DNA of 64,000 nt from Tetragonia tetragonoides (taxonomy: Eukaryota > Streptophyta > Magnoliopsida > Caryophyllales > Aizoaceae). A program made the position numbers and the translations under genes. Of the stretch, positions 21,701 to 34,300 are shown piece after piece. The stretch's first letter is position 1. Each line of letters opens with the position of its first letter. The notes under the pieces were generated by a model, which did not search any database, was not told the DNA's origin, and worked only from the letters and a program-made list of their open reading frames with translations. The DNA is taken from contig CM076153.1 in NCBI GenBank assembly GCA_038025085.1, positions 11,873,501 to 11,937,500 of the forward strand. The letters are read 5' to 3'.

Positions 21701-24700
21701 TGGCTTGTAGGAATTAAGATCACCCAAGAACACAAAATTTTCCAACATTTACAAGTCGACTAGCAAACTACTTGCTATGAGATTACTTTTTTTATTTATG
21801 TCTATGACTTGGATTTCCGAGATAATAGATACAATTTATATTAACATAAACAAAAACCACAAGGGTACAAATAATAACGTGGATGATTTATATTTCCTAA
21901 TGAGTAGAATTGCTCTTAGCAGTAGTAGTTGCAGTAGCCAGTAATAGTTTCTCAGAGTTGAGATTTTAAACTGGGGTTTTATTTTTGGCAAAAACCTCCT
22001 CAAAAGTTTTCTTTTTGTCTAGAAACCCCTAATAACTAATCAGTTTAAATTTGCCAGAATCCCCCACTGGAAAATTTTGGCTGTGTATATCACCCCTTGA
22101 GTGATTTTATGGCCAAATTTTGAACTTGAATTCTCAATTTCCTCCATGACTGCTTACCCCTTTGTTTTTACCCCCCTTAATTACTCAAATGCTGATTTTG
22201 ACTCTTTTCACTTCCTCTTTAATCCTTTTTTCCCCTCCCAAATTAGTCCAAAAAACGCCTTCAATTTTATCTAAGTTTCCACCTTTCGCGGCCTTTGAGA
22301 TACTTGAACAGATGGGGGACACACTTCAATACATTTGCGGAAAATTCAATGTGAGATACATACAGAGAGATGAACCCTTCTTGCATAACAAAACAGTTAG
22401 GAAGTTATGAAGGTCTTTATGTGGACCATCATTCTCTTTCATCCATCCATATTGCGCAAACTTACCTGTTGTGAGAGATTTCTTCTATTTGCCTAGAAAA
22501 GGAACCCTGGACATATGACATGAGTATTGAATATGTAGTAGTAGGGAGATATAAGAAATAATCATGACCAGAAGTCCAGAACTGTCACAGGACATATATA
22601 ATGGAAATATCTCTAGACTATAATTGATCTATAAAAACAGTAATAATTGTTAACAAAATCATATTCGACTGCTCCAAGACCATGGTTTTAATCTTGCCAG
22701 TTGCCATAAACCATTGAAGTTTCTCTGGGATGGAGATCTTGTGTGAATCCTATTGAGATCCTATTATTTGTCAACCCAAAAACAAGTTAGCAAAATTTGC
22801 ACATGTAACTATGTCAGAGAACGAGAAACAAACTCTGATATATGGAGAGGCTATATCATTGGAGACACCAAAAGAATCCTGAATACAAAGTTAATGTACA
22901 AAAATGATCAGAAAGGACATCTGAGGCTAGGGACTTTTGGGATTTGGGAGGTGAAAATGTATTTATTGATATATGAAAGAAATCATGCATTTTTACTGTA
23001 CATCATGCCCTCTACTGGACTCTGGCTTGCTTGTACATTCAAGCTGATGGGCACTGTTTACTTCTTTTCTTTTGCTTTCACACCATCCTCCCTTTTCTGA
23101 GTGACTGGGGAGAGGGGAGGGATTTCTTTTCGTGCTTTGGTAAGATTGCTTATATTTGTTTCTCGATGTGCAGTATAATGGTTGCTTGTGGAAAGGAGGG
23201 AAACTGAAACTGGAGAAGGCCAAAGAACATTATATTGATCGATTGGAACGAGAGTGGGTGGAAGATGCTGAACTCATAAATACAGAACATACCAATCATG
23301 TTGATGTTGATGAAAATATGCTTGCTTTAGCAAAACTGAAGAGCAGCACCGATACTGAACAAATGCAGATTCGGATATTCTTCCCTAAATTGAGAAAGGT
23401 ATGCAATGCCACTCACCCTCTTCGAAAATAACCTTGTTTATTGACTCTTTTATTTATTTATTTATTTTATAAATTTTAACTAGTATATAAAATTATTTTT
23501 TTTGGTTGATTGTAATTTTTTATTAGATTTGAATATTATATTAATTTTCACTGGTAATGTGACCTATATGATATGAAAATTTAATATAGGTTTTCAGTTC
23601 TTACCACTATTTTATTTTTTTCCATCATGAGATCTTCATTCACATAATCACATGTAGATGTATCGTAGGATGGCATGGAATTAGGATATATTTTCTAGTG
23701 ATGTTTGATCAAATCTTACCCTTTTCATTTTCAAGTTCATTTGGATTTGTAGCAAGGAAGATAAAAAAAGTAGGAGTTACATGAAAAATAATTATAATAA
23801 GCATGCCCACCTAAGTTTATGCGCATGCTACAAAAAGTGGACACGCAATGAGGAAGGGATTATGTTGGTGCTTTCATATATTTGTAATTTTGTATGGATC
23901 ATATTAAGTCTTCTCTTAATTGGAAGGTTATACATGCCATTCTATCCCTTCTTATCGTAAAGGCCAAATGCTTTTTGATTCCCCCCTCCCTCTAAAGCAT
24001 AAGTACAGAAATGGTGCCTCATAGTGAGTATCCTACTGTACCTAAAGCTTAAGCTGAGGGTATATTTTTTTCCCTTCAGTTCCAAGAGCTAGAATATACT
24101 TTGGCGCTCTTTTTTATTTGATGGAAAAGAAGCAGGAGACAGGATCTGGGCAGTCTAAATATTATTGCGCTTCATCCGAATTTTCAAAGTATGATATTGC
24201 TCTTTCTGTTTTTACATATACTTTGTTGTTAGGCTCTGTTTGCCTCAACTTAATTTCACTTAAATTCAGTTCTGTTCAGTCCAATTCAGTTCAATCCAGT
24301 TCATGTGTAACTTTATCACTCAGAAAACTTTTTATTCCGAAATAAATTCATGATGATAACTATGCCATCGGAAAGATCTCAAAACATACTTTCAAATGAG
24401 TCCAATATTGAATTATGTTTTGGCGATGTTTAAATGGTTAATGGTCAACTTAAAAAATTCCATTCAATTCAGTTCGGTTCAGTTTTTTCCAAGTGAATCA
24501 AACGGAGCCTTAGTGTGCTATTTCAGTTTAAAGGTTGTATGTATCGTTGTTTCACGGAATTCAGTGACCTAGCTAGTGCTGTAGATATATGCTACTGGCT
24601 TTATCTTTGAAAGAATGAGAGCCAAGTCCTTTCCATTCGAGTAGTATCGCTGCTGACGGGTTGGCTGCAGGTGAAATCACTGTCTCTTCGTGGGACTGGT

Positions 24701-26361
24701 AAACACAAATACAGTTTTCAGCGTGTCAACGCACCTTCTCTTCCAGTTCATTTCTGCGATTGCCCAGAGCACTCTAATCCTGTTGAGACCCATAAAGAAA
24801 CAAAAGATCAGAAGTCAATTATGAACAGGCTTTCTGATAGGGAAACTTATTCAGGATCCAAACGCTTACAGCTCTCACGTGAACTACAAGTACAAGATTC
24901 AGTAATACAAGATGGTGGCATGAATGATGAAGAGATTAATGTAATGACTTCAGTGATGAAAAAACTTTTAGATAGGGAAACTTCTTCAAGAACTGGAAGG
25001 AACGGTGTTGAAGATGCTGCACAGGGAAAAATCCCTACTTCTGATTTCCCAGTTGATACAAATGAAATAGATGATGAAACAGATGATGATGATGATATAA
25101 AGATCAATACGGTGGCCGGGCAAAATAGTGGGTTATTCTCAGAGGGCTGGGAGCTGCAAACAAGCTTGATAAAAAAGGTATTGGTAACTCTCAGAGAGCA
25201 AAGATAGGTTTTTTTTGTCTTGAATTTGTGTTTATGTAGGTTTTGTTGATTTGTATGCAGATGGCAAGATCAAATGAACAGCTGAGTTCTGATTTGCCTT
25301 CCCAAAACAAGCCAGGAATCCGTAAAACAAAGGAAAAACCTTCTAATAAGAGGAAATCTTGTAGTGAAAGCAATGGAAACGACGAGGCATCTCCTGTGTG
25401 CAAGAAGTCCCGCTTGCAAGAAGAAGATACGGAACAGTTGAAGATGGCAACAGAACCTCGAACCAAGAAATCAAGCGTCCAAAATTGTGTATTGTCCCAG
25501 AAATCTGCATGGAGAGAACTGGTTGGTGATGGGGTTAGCAGTTCATTCATCCTTTCACACGTTACACCAAGTGGTGACTTGGATGGTAAAGAGCAGCCTG
25601 AACCTGGTAATGAGACAATTTCTGACAACATGCTAAACGAAGATTTGAGTAATGTTGTCCAGGAAAACCTGGAAGACCAACCTGGCAATGGGGTTATTAG
25701 CAGTTCAATCAGCCTTTCACACATTACACCGGTTGGTGACTCGGATGGTGAAGAGCAGCCTGAACCTGGTAGTGAGACAACATCTGACAGTGAGGAACAC
25801 GAAGAAATGAATAATGTTGTCCATGAAAACTTGGATGGCCAACAATCACAACCAAGCAAGAAAGAGGAGGTTCTTGCAGCTCAGCCTGCTGGAACGAATA
25901 CAGGTTCAGATACGTCAACCAAAGGCAGTTCGTGGCAACAGAAATGCTCATGGACACAGCTTGTAGGCGGGGGAAACAACAGTTCCTTTAGCATCACCCA
26001 GATCTTACCTGCTAATATTGTTGAGAAGCAGGACCTGCAGAAACCGAATGCTTTTAGTATAACGAGCAGCTTTTCAGGTGGCGCTACAGGAAAGGCTCAG
26101 ATAACAAATGAAACTGGGAGTGGTTCTCAAGGTTCAAAGTCTGGCTTAGCTGCTCCAAAAGGCTTTGGGGTGAGTGAAGCTCCTAGTGATCTCACTGATG
26201 CAACTATCAAGAAGAAATCTGCTTTGGAACAGAAGAAGTCATCATCTAGTTCACTTCCTGGAGTTTGCTCCTTCATGAGGAGTGCTGATTCACTGAAAGA
26301 TTGGACGACTGCTAAAACAGCTTTAAGTAGCGCCCTAAAGAGAAGAAACAATAAAAAATAG
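18724..26361 (+). CDS. ROS3: RRM protein, NOL8/ROS3-like
   Basis: Four coding exons join in phase 0: 18724-18915, 23174-23398, 24671-25177 and 25261-26361, giving 674 residues. The start is the ATG of MTTTATRIYVGGL, which places the RRM at the N-terminus. RNP2 (IYVGGL, residues 8-13), the RNP1 region (GRSFAYINF) and strand 4 after the exon junction (YNGCLWKGGKLKLEKAKEHY) form one RNA-binding domain. The rest is acidic, Ser-rich and low in complexity, with three copies of a W-x-x-LVG motif followed by S-F-hydrophobic residues. This layout fits the NOL8-type RRM family, which in Arabidopsis includes ROS3, an RNA-binding factor for ROS1-dependent DNA demethylation. That function is inferred from family resemblance; orthology is untested. 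Intron 1 is 4.3 kb and carries a LINE remnant. Confidence 0.82.
20045..20098 (+). repeat. (GGAAGA)n microsatellite
   Basis: About nine tandem six-base units of GGAAGA in intron 1 of the RRM gene. Confidence 0.9.
20311..20660 (+). pseudogene. LINE reverse-transcriptase remnant
   Basis: The frame contains GLRKGDPLMPVL, a worn form of the GLRQGDPLSP block found in L1-type LINE reverse transcriptases, followed downstream in a shifted frame by FTYLGISLG, like the TYLG motif of the same family. It is a short 5'- and 3'-truncated fragment inside the 4.3-kb first intron of the RRM gene. Confidence 0.6.
24232..24509. mobile_element. Tourist-like (PIF/Harbinger) MITE
   Basis: A 278-bp element has terminal inverted repeats GGCTCTGTTTG and CAAACGGAGCC, flanked on both sides by TTA, the target duplication typical of PIF/Harbinger elements. 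The interior is full of TTCAGTTC-like words. It lies in intron 2 of the RRM gene and encodes nothing. Confidence 0.82.
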
Positions 26362-27201
26362 GGTATTTGTTGTAGTATTCATTTCCTCAGAGTTCAAGGA
26401 TTGGCTGTTCCTCCACAATTTTTTGATGTTGAATTATACGTGTCTCAAGAATGTTCATTGGAGAACGAGCATTGCTATTTTGAGGTTTATGCCACTAGTA
26501 TTTCCATCATGTTGTATTGAGGTAAAATTGCTCATCTTGATGGTACGAGTATATTTTTTTGATGAAATTTAAAATATGACGTCAATTTTTGAAACTTTGT
26601 TAAGTTCTCAACTATTGAATATACAGCCCTATCAATAAAGCTGTGAAGGAACCAAGTCGAACTGAGCTCTTGCTCTGTTTGAGCTCGTTCGCGGGCTTGG
26701 CAGACGAGCTCGAATGAGTTTTGATATCCGAGCTCGAGCTCGATATTATTTTTTGAGCTGGACCTCGGCTCGTTTAAACGAGTCTAGCTCGAGTCGAGAT
26801 TGTTCATGAACATATAAAACGAGTCTAGCTCGAGTCGAGATTATTTATGAACATATAAATTTAAAATAAATTAAGGTCATTTTTTTTTATATATATTAAT
26901 TTTATTAATATATTTTATATTAAAATAATATAATTGAGCTTTAAGTGAGTTGTTCATAAACGAGCTGTTCGCGAACATAAACGTGCTGAACACAGTTCAA
27001 CTCGAGCTTGACTCGTTTGTTAAACGAGCTCAAAAACTTCGTTTGAACTCGACTTGTTTACCAATAAACAAGTTTTGACCGGGCTTTAATCCAGTTAGTG
27101 AAAGTTTGATGCATTTACAGCACTACCTATCAATAGAAGAAATAGATTACAAATGTATATTACTCATGTTATATCCCAAGCATCGCACGGGAGTATACTA
27201 A
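26362..27201. repeat. spacer with hAT-like GAGCTCGA repeats and a Helitron-type end
   Basis: Past the 3' UTR of the RRM gene, about 26640-27090 is packed with GAGCTCG and CGAGTC words, including a duplicated segment (ACGAGTCTAGCTCGAGTCGA near 26776 and 26818). Such compound words are common at ends of non-autonomous hAT elements. At 27173-27201 a hairpin-like CCCAAGCATCGCACGGG is followed by CTAA and T, like a plus-strand Helitron 3' end. No gene is present. Confidence 0.4.
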
Positions 27202-27521
27202 TTAAAGAATTAATAGAAAATCTTTAAAAACAAAATAAAAAAATAGGAATAAATAAAAGAATAAGAATTAATAGAAAATCTTTAAAAACAAAATAATTAA
27301 TGAAAGATCATTTAAAAACAAATAAAAAAAGGATTAAATAGATTACAAGTATCTAGAACATATGAGGAGCCCCTCAAAAAAGAAAAGAAAAAAGAAAGAA
27401 CATATGAGGAGCAAGATTTTTATTTATTTTTATAACTTTTTTAACACAATAATACATATAGCTGTAAAGACCATGCATAACACGAGTTGTAAAATCTAAT
27501 CAATACATTTATAAAGATAGA

Positions 27522-28225
27522 CTAGTTATATTCCGGTGTGATGCACAGTTTGTGTGTTTAAAATAACTAAAACATTTTTATTGGTACACACTTGCAACAA
27601 TTTTTTCGTCTATGTTACATCTTGCTACGAAATTACTAATCTATGGACCTCATCCTTTCTATACTCAAATCAACTTTCTTGGTATCTTGTTTTCGCCTAT
27701 GTCACATATTGCTACGAAATTACTAATCTATGGACCTCATCCTTTCTATACTCAAATCAACTTTCTTGGTTTCCTGTTTAATTCTAGTTGCATATCTCGT
27801 GCGATGCACACTTTTATATAAATATATTTTGTTCCATATAAAAAAATATATTTTTTATGTCATTGGTTAATTAATGCAATGATTTATTAGATACATTCCC
27901 TAAAACATTGTTATTGGTACAAACTTGCAATAACTTTTTCGCCTATGTCACATCTTGCTACGAAATTACTAATCTATGGACCTCATCATTTCTATACTCA
28001 AATCAACTTTCTTGGTATCTTGTTTTTGCCTATGTCATATCTTTTCTACGAAATTATCAATCTATGAACCTCATCATTTCTATACTCAAATCAACTTTCT
28101 TGGTTTTCTATTTTCGCCTATGTCACATCTTGCTATGAAATTACTAATTGTATGGACCTCATCCTTTCTATACTTAAATCAACTTTCTTGGTTTCCTGTT
28201 TAATTCTAATTGCATGCCTCGTGCG
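27522..28225. repeat. 87-bp tandem repeats with Helitron-type ends
   Basis: Five copies of an 87-88 base unit containing TTGCTACGAAATTACTAATC lie in two blocks: copies near 27622 and 27709, then near 27955, 28042 and 28130. Minus-strand Helitron-like termini (a small hairpin around GTGCGATGCAC or similar, then CTAG or a close form) occur at 27522, 27784 and about 28206. Open frames across this region are by-products of the repeat. Confidence 0.7.
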
Positions 28226-28507
28226 ATGCACACTTTCATGCAAATATTTTCGTTTCATATAAAAATATTTTATTTATGTCATTGATGATTCATTGCAATG
28301 ATTTATTAGATACATTCCCTAATAGACATAAATGAAATAAATTTACAATGAATATTATATAAGAATTAAATTGTATCAATAGAGATACATGCACCTAAAA
28401 TTAATGATGACTCCTAATCAAAATAAAAATAAAATATGTGATGACATGTAAAAAATTTGCTTATGTGTCAAATCCTACGTGTCAATCTAGCATGGTGCAC
28501 ATCCACT

Positions 28508-28510
<3 letters not shown>

Positions 28511-28593
<83 letters not shown>
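28511..28593. repeat. (AT)n microsatellite
   Basis: More than 40 uninterrupted AT units end exactly at the Helitron-type terminus at 28594. Confidence 0.95.
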
Positions 28594-28594
<1 letters not shown>

Positions 28595-30803
28595 TAGTTT
28601 TATGTCCGTGCTTCGCACGGACTCGTTTATTTCTCTCGAAAATAAAGATAGTTTTTTAGGTGATACCTAATGTATGTTAATTGTTATACACCGCACAACT
28701 AATTTTATATTTGACTATTTTAATATTTTTTCTATCAAATTTCCTTTTAAATTGATCTACATCTAAAATAAAATGAATGTAAAAAAAGATTAATTTATGA
28801 ACATAATTTGAGGCTACTACAAACTTCACGGAAGAATTTAAAAAAAAGACAATTTAATGAAGTAAGATTTATAATTTTTAGAGTTAAACTAAAAATATGT
28901 TATTTTGTAGTTTGAAATAATAAGCAAATAAATCATATAACAAAGTCGAGTGATATTGATCATGTGACACTTGGATCATGATAACAAATTTGTTAAGATA
29001 TGTGGCAAAGTTGCACATGTGGCGTCTGTGTGTCATCTTCACACGAACATTCCCTCTTATGTGGCGTCTACATCCTATCACCACACGGAAAGAAGATAAC
29101 TAATTGTATAGGCCACATATATCTCCATTTAAGGCATTTTTCAAATCCAACCCATTGAAATAAGATTTATGATTTTTTTGACTTACATAACTAATATTAT
29201 TTAATTTTTTAATATAAAAGTATGCTAATAACTATGTAATAAAGTTAACTAATGTTAAGGCATTAATAGGTAACTTGGATGGTGAGTTGTTAGGCTATGT
29301 GTCAAACTTTGCTTATGTGGCAATTTAGGTTTCATTAATTATCTTATTGGTGGTGCTATATATAAATTATACATAATATATAACTAAGAGTAAACAATTA
29401 CAATGTTTAGACATTTAGCTCAAAAATCAACCATTTTTGTTCTAACTTTTAATTTGACTCATTTATAGTATTGTGTATCTTTTGACTTCTAGTCTAGTTA
29501 CAAAAGTGTTGAAAAGAATCAAAACAAATGATTGTATAATAGTTTGAATATTATAAGAATGTTTGTTCATTCTTCCACTCCTATTTATAACTAATGAAAC
29601 ATCAATTATAAAACGTCACATAATCCTACCAGTAGTATTCTATGTGGATGTCCAAATGTCATCTTTACATCAAAATTATCCAACATGGTTGTCCATGCGG
29701 CTTGTGACTGCACCGACTCGTTTATAGGACATATATCTCATTTTAAAGTATTTTCAATCCTATTAAAAAAGGAAAATTGCTAGCAAACTTGTGTTTATAT
29801 GTGTCTACGTGTCATATTTAAACAAACATTCCCTCTTAGGTGATATCCCACGTGTCATCGTCACACGAAATTACCCAAATTTTGTAAGATATATGTATCT
29901 TATTTTGGAAGCATTTTTCAATCCTAAGTAATGAAATTAAATTTATCATTTTTAGAGTTACGTAACTAAAGATATTTTATTTTGTAGTTTTAGGTGTCAC
30001 GCCACACGAATTTGGCCCTCCTAGGTGGAAATTTTTAGAGCATACGTATATTATTTGAAACATTTTAAAAATCCTTACTGATGAAATTAGATTTATAATT
30101 TTTAGAGTCATGTAAATAAAGATAGTGTTTTTTTTTGTAATTTTAAATAATATGCTAATAAATACATATTAAGCCAACTAATAATGGACATTAATGTTTG
30201 ACACTTGGATTAGGCTATGTGGCAACTTGTGTTTATGTGACGCTTAGCTGTCAGTGCCACATGAATTTAATAAATACATATTAAGCCAACTAATAATGGA
30301 CATTAATGTGTGACACTTGGATTAGGCTATGTGGCAACTTGTGTTTATGTGGCGCTTAGCTGTCAGCGCCACATGAATTTAGCCCTCCTAGTTGGCGTTC
30401 TACGTGTCATACCCACACCAATTAAACTCACTTTTATAACATAACTATGTCTATCGATCTCATATGTTTTAGCTTATTCAATTATCTACTACCAAATTTT
30501 ACCGGCTCAAATATAGCACATATGCATCACATTTTGGAGTAATTTTTAAATCCAACCAAATGATGTAAGAATTTTATTTTTTAGAGTTGCGTAATTCAAG
30601 TTATTGCTTTTTCTAGTTTGAACCAAAATGCTAATAATTGTAAACATCTTATTAAATTGCAATGATAAATTTAATTATGTTGATGCAATTAATGAGGTGA
30701 CATGTGGATGAATTGCTTACATGGCGCCTACGTGTCAACATCACACTAACTTGGTCCATTTAGTTGGTGTCCCACGTGTCGACCTCACATGTGTAACACT
30801 CCA

Positions 30804-30834
<31 letters not shown>

Positions 30835-30836
30835 GA
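28594..30836 (-). mobile_element. candidate non-autonomous Helitron
   Basis: On the minus strand the right-hand terminus reads hairpin CCGTGCGAAGCACGG, eight bases, then CTAG followed by T (28594-28620). This is the textbook 3' end of a plant Helitron inserted between A and T. A possible 5' end is TC at 30835-30836 on the minus strand, preceded by A. The interior has no Rep/helicase frame. It contains repeated phrases such as TATGTGGCAACTTGTG and a 112-base direct duplication. The 3' end is good evidence; the 5' end is a guess. Confidence 0.55.
30157..30378. repeat. 112-bp direct duplication
   Basis: Bases 30157-30268 are repeated at 30269-30378 with only a few differences. Both copies end near GCCACATGAATTT. 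Confidence 0.85.
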
Positions 30837-31319
30837 TAATAATAGATATCACGCTACGATCTTTGTTAAAGACTTCAAGCCTAAAGGCAAGCCTTATTTT
30901 TAGCTAGGAGTATATTTAGGAGTAAACAAACCTCAAAATGAGAGGGGGAAAAAGTATGGCAACCAAGTCAAAATGGGGTTAAGATCATTTCTAATAAAGG
31001 GCAGAGTATTTGTAGCCAAAATTAAGTTTCATTTTTGACTTTTTTGGTAGAACTTTAAAAGTTAGTTAGGTTTCCCGCGTCAAATCGTTTGCCCTCAACG
31101 GAGAGAGGAGGGAGAAAATTTTGACAGAGAGAGGATAATTCAACGAGAATTTTGGAGTTTTGGGTAGAGAGAGAAAGAGAGAAAAATCCTCCCTCTTTCT
31201 CTTTCCTCTTTTCCTCCAATTTTCTCTCTCTTGGGTTGTCTCCCTGCAAAATTAGACAAGAACAAAACATTCAGAAAACTTGGTTTTCTCAGCGGCATTT
31301 TCACAAACAGGTGGTGGGC
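30837..31319 (+). promoter_or_regulatory. promoter and 5' UTR region of the USP-kinase gene
   Basis: From about 31080 the sequence is rich in GAGA and CTCT runs (31160-31235), typical of plant 5' leaders, ending at the ATG at 31320. I did not find a certain TATA box or transcription start. Confidence 0.35.
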
Positions 31320-34300
31320 ATGTCTCAACAGGAGGATTTAGCGACGCTTCCGAGCAACGCTACAGCGGTTGCAATTGATAAGGATAAGTATAGCCAATAT
31401 GCTGTGAAATGGGCAATTGATCATCTTGTTACTGGCAACAATCTCCTCGTATTGATCCATGTCAAGCAAAGAAATCGTAGGTATCTCTCTCTTTTCTCTT
31501 ATATGATAATGTACAATATGATATGATTATTATGTGATTAAGCAACCCATTAGTCAGTTTTCTTTGAATTTAGCTTTGAGTATTGGAATTTGTTGAGTTA
31601 TTTTGATATTTGAAAATTTTATTTCTCACATGCCTTTATTTTGGATGGGCTTTTGCAGCGGGTGGCGGAGGCGATGGGGCTCTTGAACCTGATGCACAAC
31701 AGATTTTTATCCCTTACCGTGGGTTTTGTGCTCGCAAATCGGTAATCAACTACTAAGTTAGTCATATGATACAGATCTTATGTGATAATCACCTCTTTTG
31801 GTTTTTGTTTGTTGGTGCGTGCGGAGGGAGGGAATGTGATGGTCTAATTTTATAGAAGAAATGGGTGTACACAGGTCAAGGACCCTCGGCTTTATGATTC
31901 TGAAGGTCCATAATGAACATTTTAGTCTTGCTCAAGAGGTGATGCATGTTATATATGGTACGAGGGACCAAGAATCTGACGAAACGTTGGCAAGTTTGGT
32001 TATGGCGTATATTTTAGATGCAGTTGGGCTTAAGCATTTATGATTGATGTTAAGTAATATTTGAAGATAGAAAGTTATGAATGTGTTTAGTATTATTATA
32101 CACAAGAAGGGGTATGCTCTAAATTTGATTACTTCTTAAAGTTACATATACTGATCTGGAATTCTACCCCCTTCTCCACAATGAAGAGATATTATTGGTG
32201 ACAAAGATGCTTAAGAAGATGCGTGGTAAAATAGATACATGTCTTAATACATTGGCATTTGCTACCAAGCCACCAAGGTTACCTTAAATGAGAACTGAGA
32301 CCTGTTGTCTCAAACCAGTAACTTAATTGTGGTGCTTTGAGGGCATTGTACTCCGTAGTTTCTTTATTAGTGTTCAAACAATCAAATGGAGTCAAAAGGC
32401 TTGCTATTGTATTGGTTTAATTGATTTGCTCTTTGTTTTATCATAGAGAGAATTTTCAGTAAGAACATGTGGGTGTGCTTTCTATGAAGTGGAAATAAAT
32501 AGCCTCGACCTTAGAAGCCTACCTTGTTCACACTTTTTAATAATTCGTTCTTGCATCTAATTTTCATAGATATGCACCTGGTCCCTTGATTTGAATATAG
32601 AGCAATACCAACATGAGTAGCCTATTCAATGGAGTTGGAGAAATATTTTTTGGGTGCATGTAACCAATGCCTAGTGATTCTTGAATTATGTTCATCTGTT
32701 AGTGATGAATATTTGTGAGGATGTTGTGCTTCTTAGTTGAAACAAGACAATAAGAATAAGTCAAGTGACATTGTTAGCATCTTAATTCCAGGTTCAAGTG
32801 AAAGAGGTTGTTCTTGAAGAAACCGACTTAGCTAAAGCTCTTCTCGACTATGTGAACAGCAACTTCATCCCTAACATTGTCCTCGGAGCATCTTCACGAA
32901 ATGCTCTCGTCAAGTCAGTGTAATTTCTTGCTGCTCTAACTAGTATTAAGGAATCTCTAGTGCCTAGTATCTGAAGCTGTAATGCTGCTAATTACAGGAC
33001 CTTTAAAAAGCCTGATGTGCCGAGTTGTGTGACAAAATCTGCACCAGAGTTCTGTTCTGTGTATGTGATCGCAAAGTCAAAAGTGCTCAGTGTACGATCA
33101 GCACAGCGTCCTGTTGCAAATACTGCTACTCCTCCCAAGAATCCAACTGCGCCTGGACTAATGCATCAACTATCTGCTGACCTTGGTATTGTAGAGGATA
33201 TTGGCTCAAGGTGAGTAGTACAATCCTGTGCTTTTTTTGTAGGTCTACTGGAAACAGTCTCTTACAGTCCATCTCACGGGTAAGGGCGAGGTTTTGTAGA
33301 CTTGTAGTTAGTAGGCACTGCACTTAAAACTTATGATTTATTACTGTAGAAGGAAGAAGCGATCATCCCTAGTTTTGTGGAATTTTTGAGAACACAATTC
33401 AAGAGATATATTTTTCTTCCACTGATATTTGCTTATGGTGGTACTGCCATTTGGGCGGTATTGGGTTCCACATGGAAAATTTTGACTTTTCTCCTTGCAA
33501 GTTCTCTGAGAACAGAACTCCCGACCAGGACCATGCAATGAAACATCATGGCATAATGTGTTGTTGCAGACGAACAAGCGATTCCTTTGTTTTCTCCCTC
33601 TCTTTGTGTATTAAATGAAGACAAGGAACTCCTTAGTTTGCTAATTGTTAATGCACTTCTATTGGCTTTAGAATCTTTTTAACCCATCAAGATCCAGATA
33701 TACTTCAAAGCTATAATACTTTGTATCCAATTGAGCAGAAGAAGTCACCAAAATGTCTTACTTACCAGCTAAACTTTACCAAAGTATTAGTTTGCTTGTG
33801 GGGAGGAGGATGGGTAGGGGGATGAGAGCTATTTCTCTGTTTCTCAGAGCAGGCATTTTAGCAAATCTAATTGTGACATGCTGAGGTTTTCCTGGCCATT
33901 TGAAAAAATAAATTATGACATGATTGTCAGGGACGACCAGTTTTCATCTTAGGGTCTGTACTTCTGTCCAAGTGTACTTCAAGTAGATTCAATTTCTTTC
34001 CTTGTACAGGAGATAGAAACAAAGATAAATTGTCTTTTGAGTCCGATGGACTCCTTATTTATTTTTGTTTTTTTTAAAATGAGATCAGAACGCCTTCCCT
34101 CCGAGGACACGGGAACGGATCTGAAAGATATCACATGGAAAGGAATGGTGACAGTACCAGGGGAGCTGCACGTCCAAGGCCGCAGCCGAGCAGTTCTTGG
34201 AAAAGTCCAGCCAATTTATCAGTGGAAAGTATTGACATGATGGGTAATGGGCCATCAAGTGCACGTAATTCCATATCGGATGATGACATCCTGGACCCGT

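Noticed and set aside
27554..28203. Four overlapping frames with repeated peptide
   Set aside because: They follow from an 87-bp unit (29 codons) that keeps frame; there is no start context, splice support or domain.
27600..28220. CRISPR-like regular repeats
   Set aside because: The unit is 87 bp and contiguous with no unique spacers; this is nuclear plant DNA with a tandem repeat.
28438..28659. Frame of about 20 Ile-Tyr repeats
   Set aside because: It is a translation of the (AT)n microsatellite, not a protein.
31861..32043. Small frame in intron 2 of the USP kinase
   Set aside because: It lacks splice support and any family resemblance, and lies between two in-phase exons.
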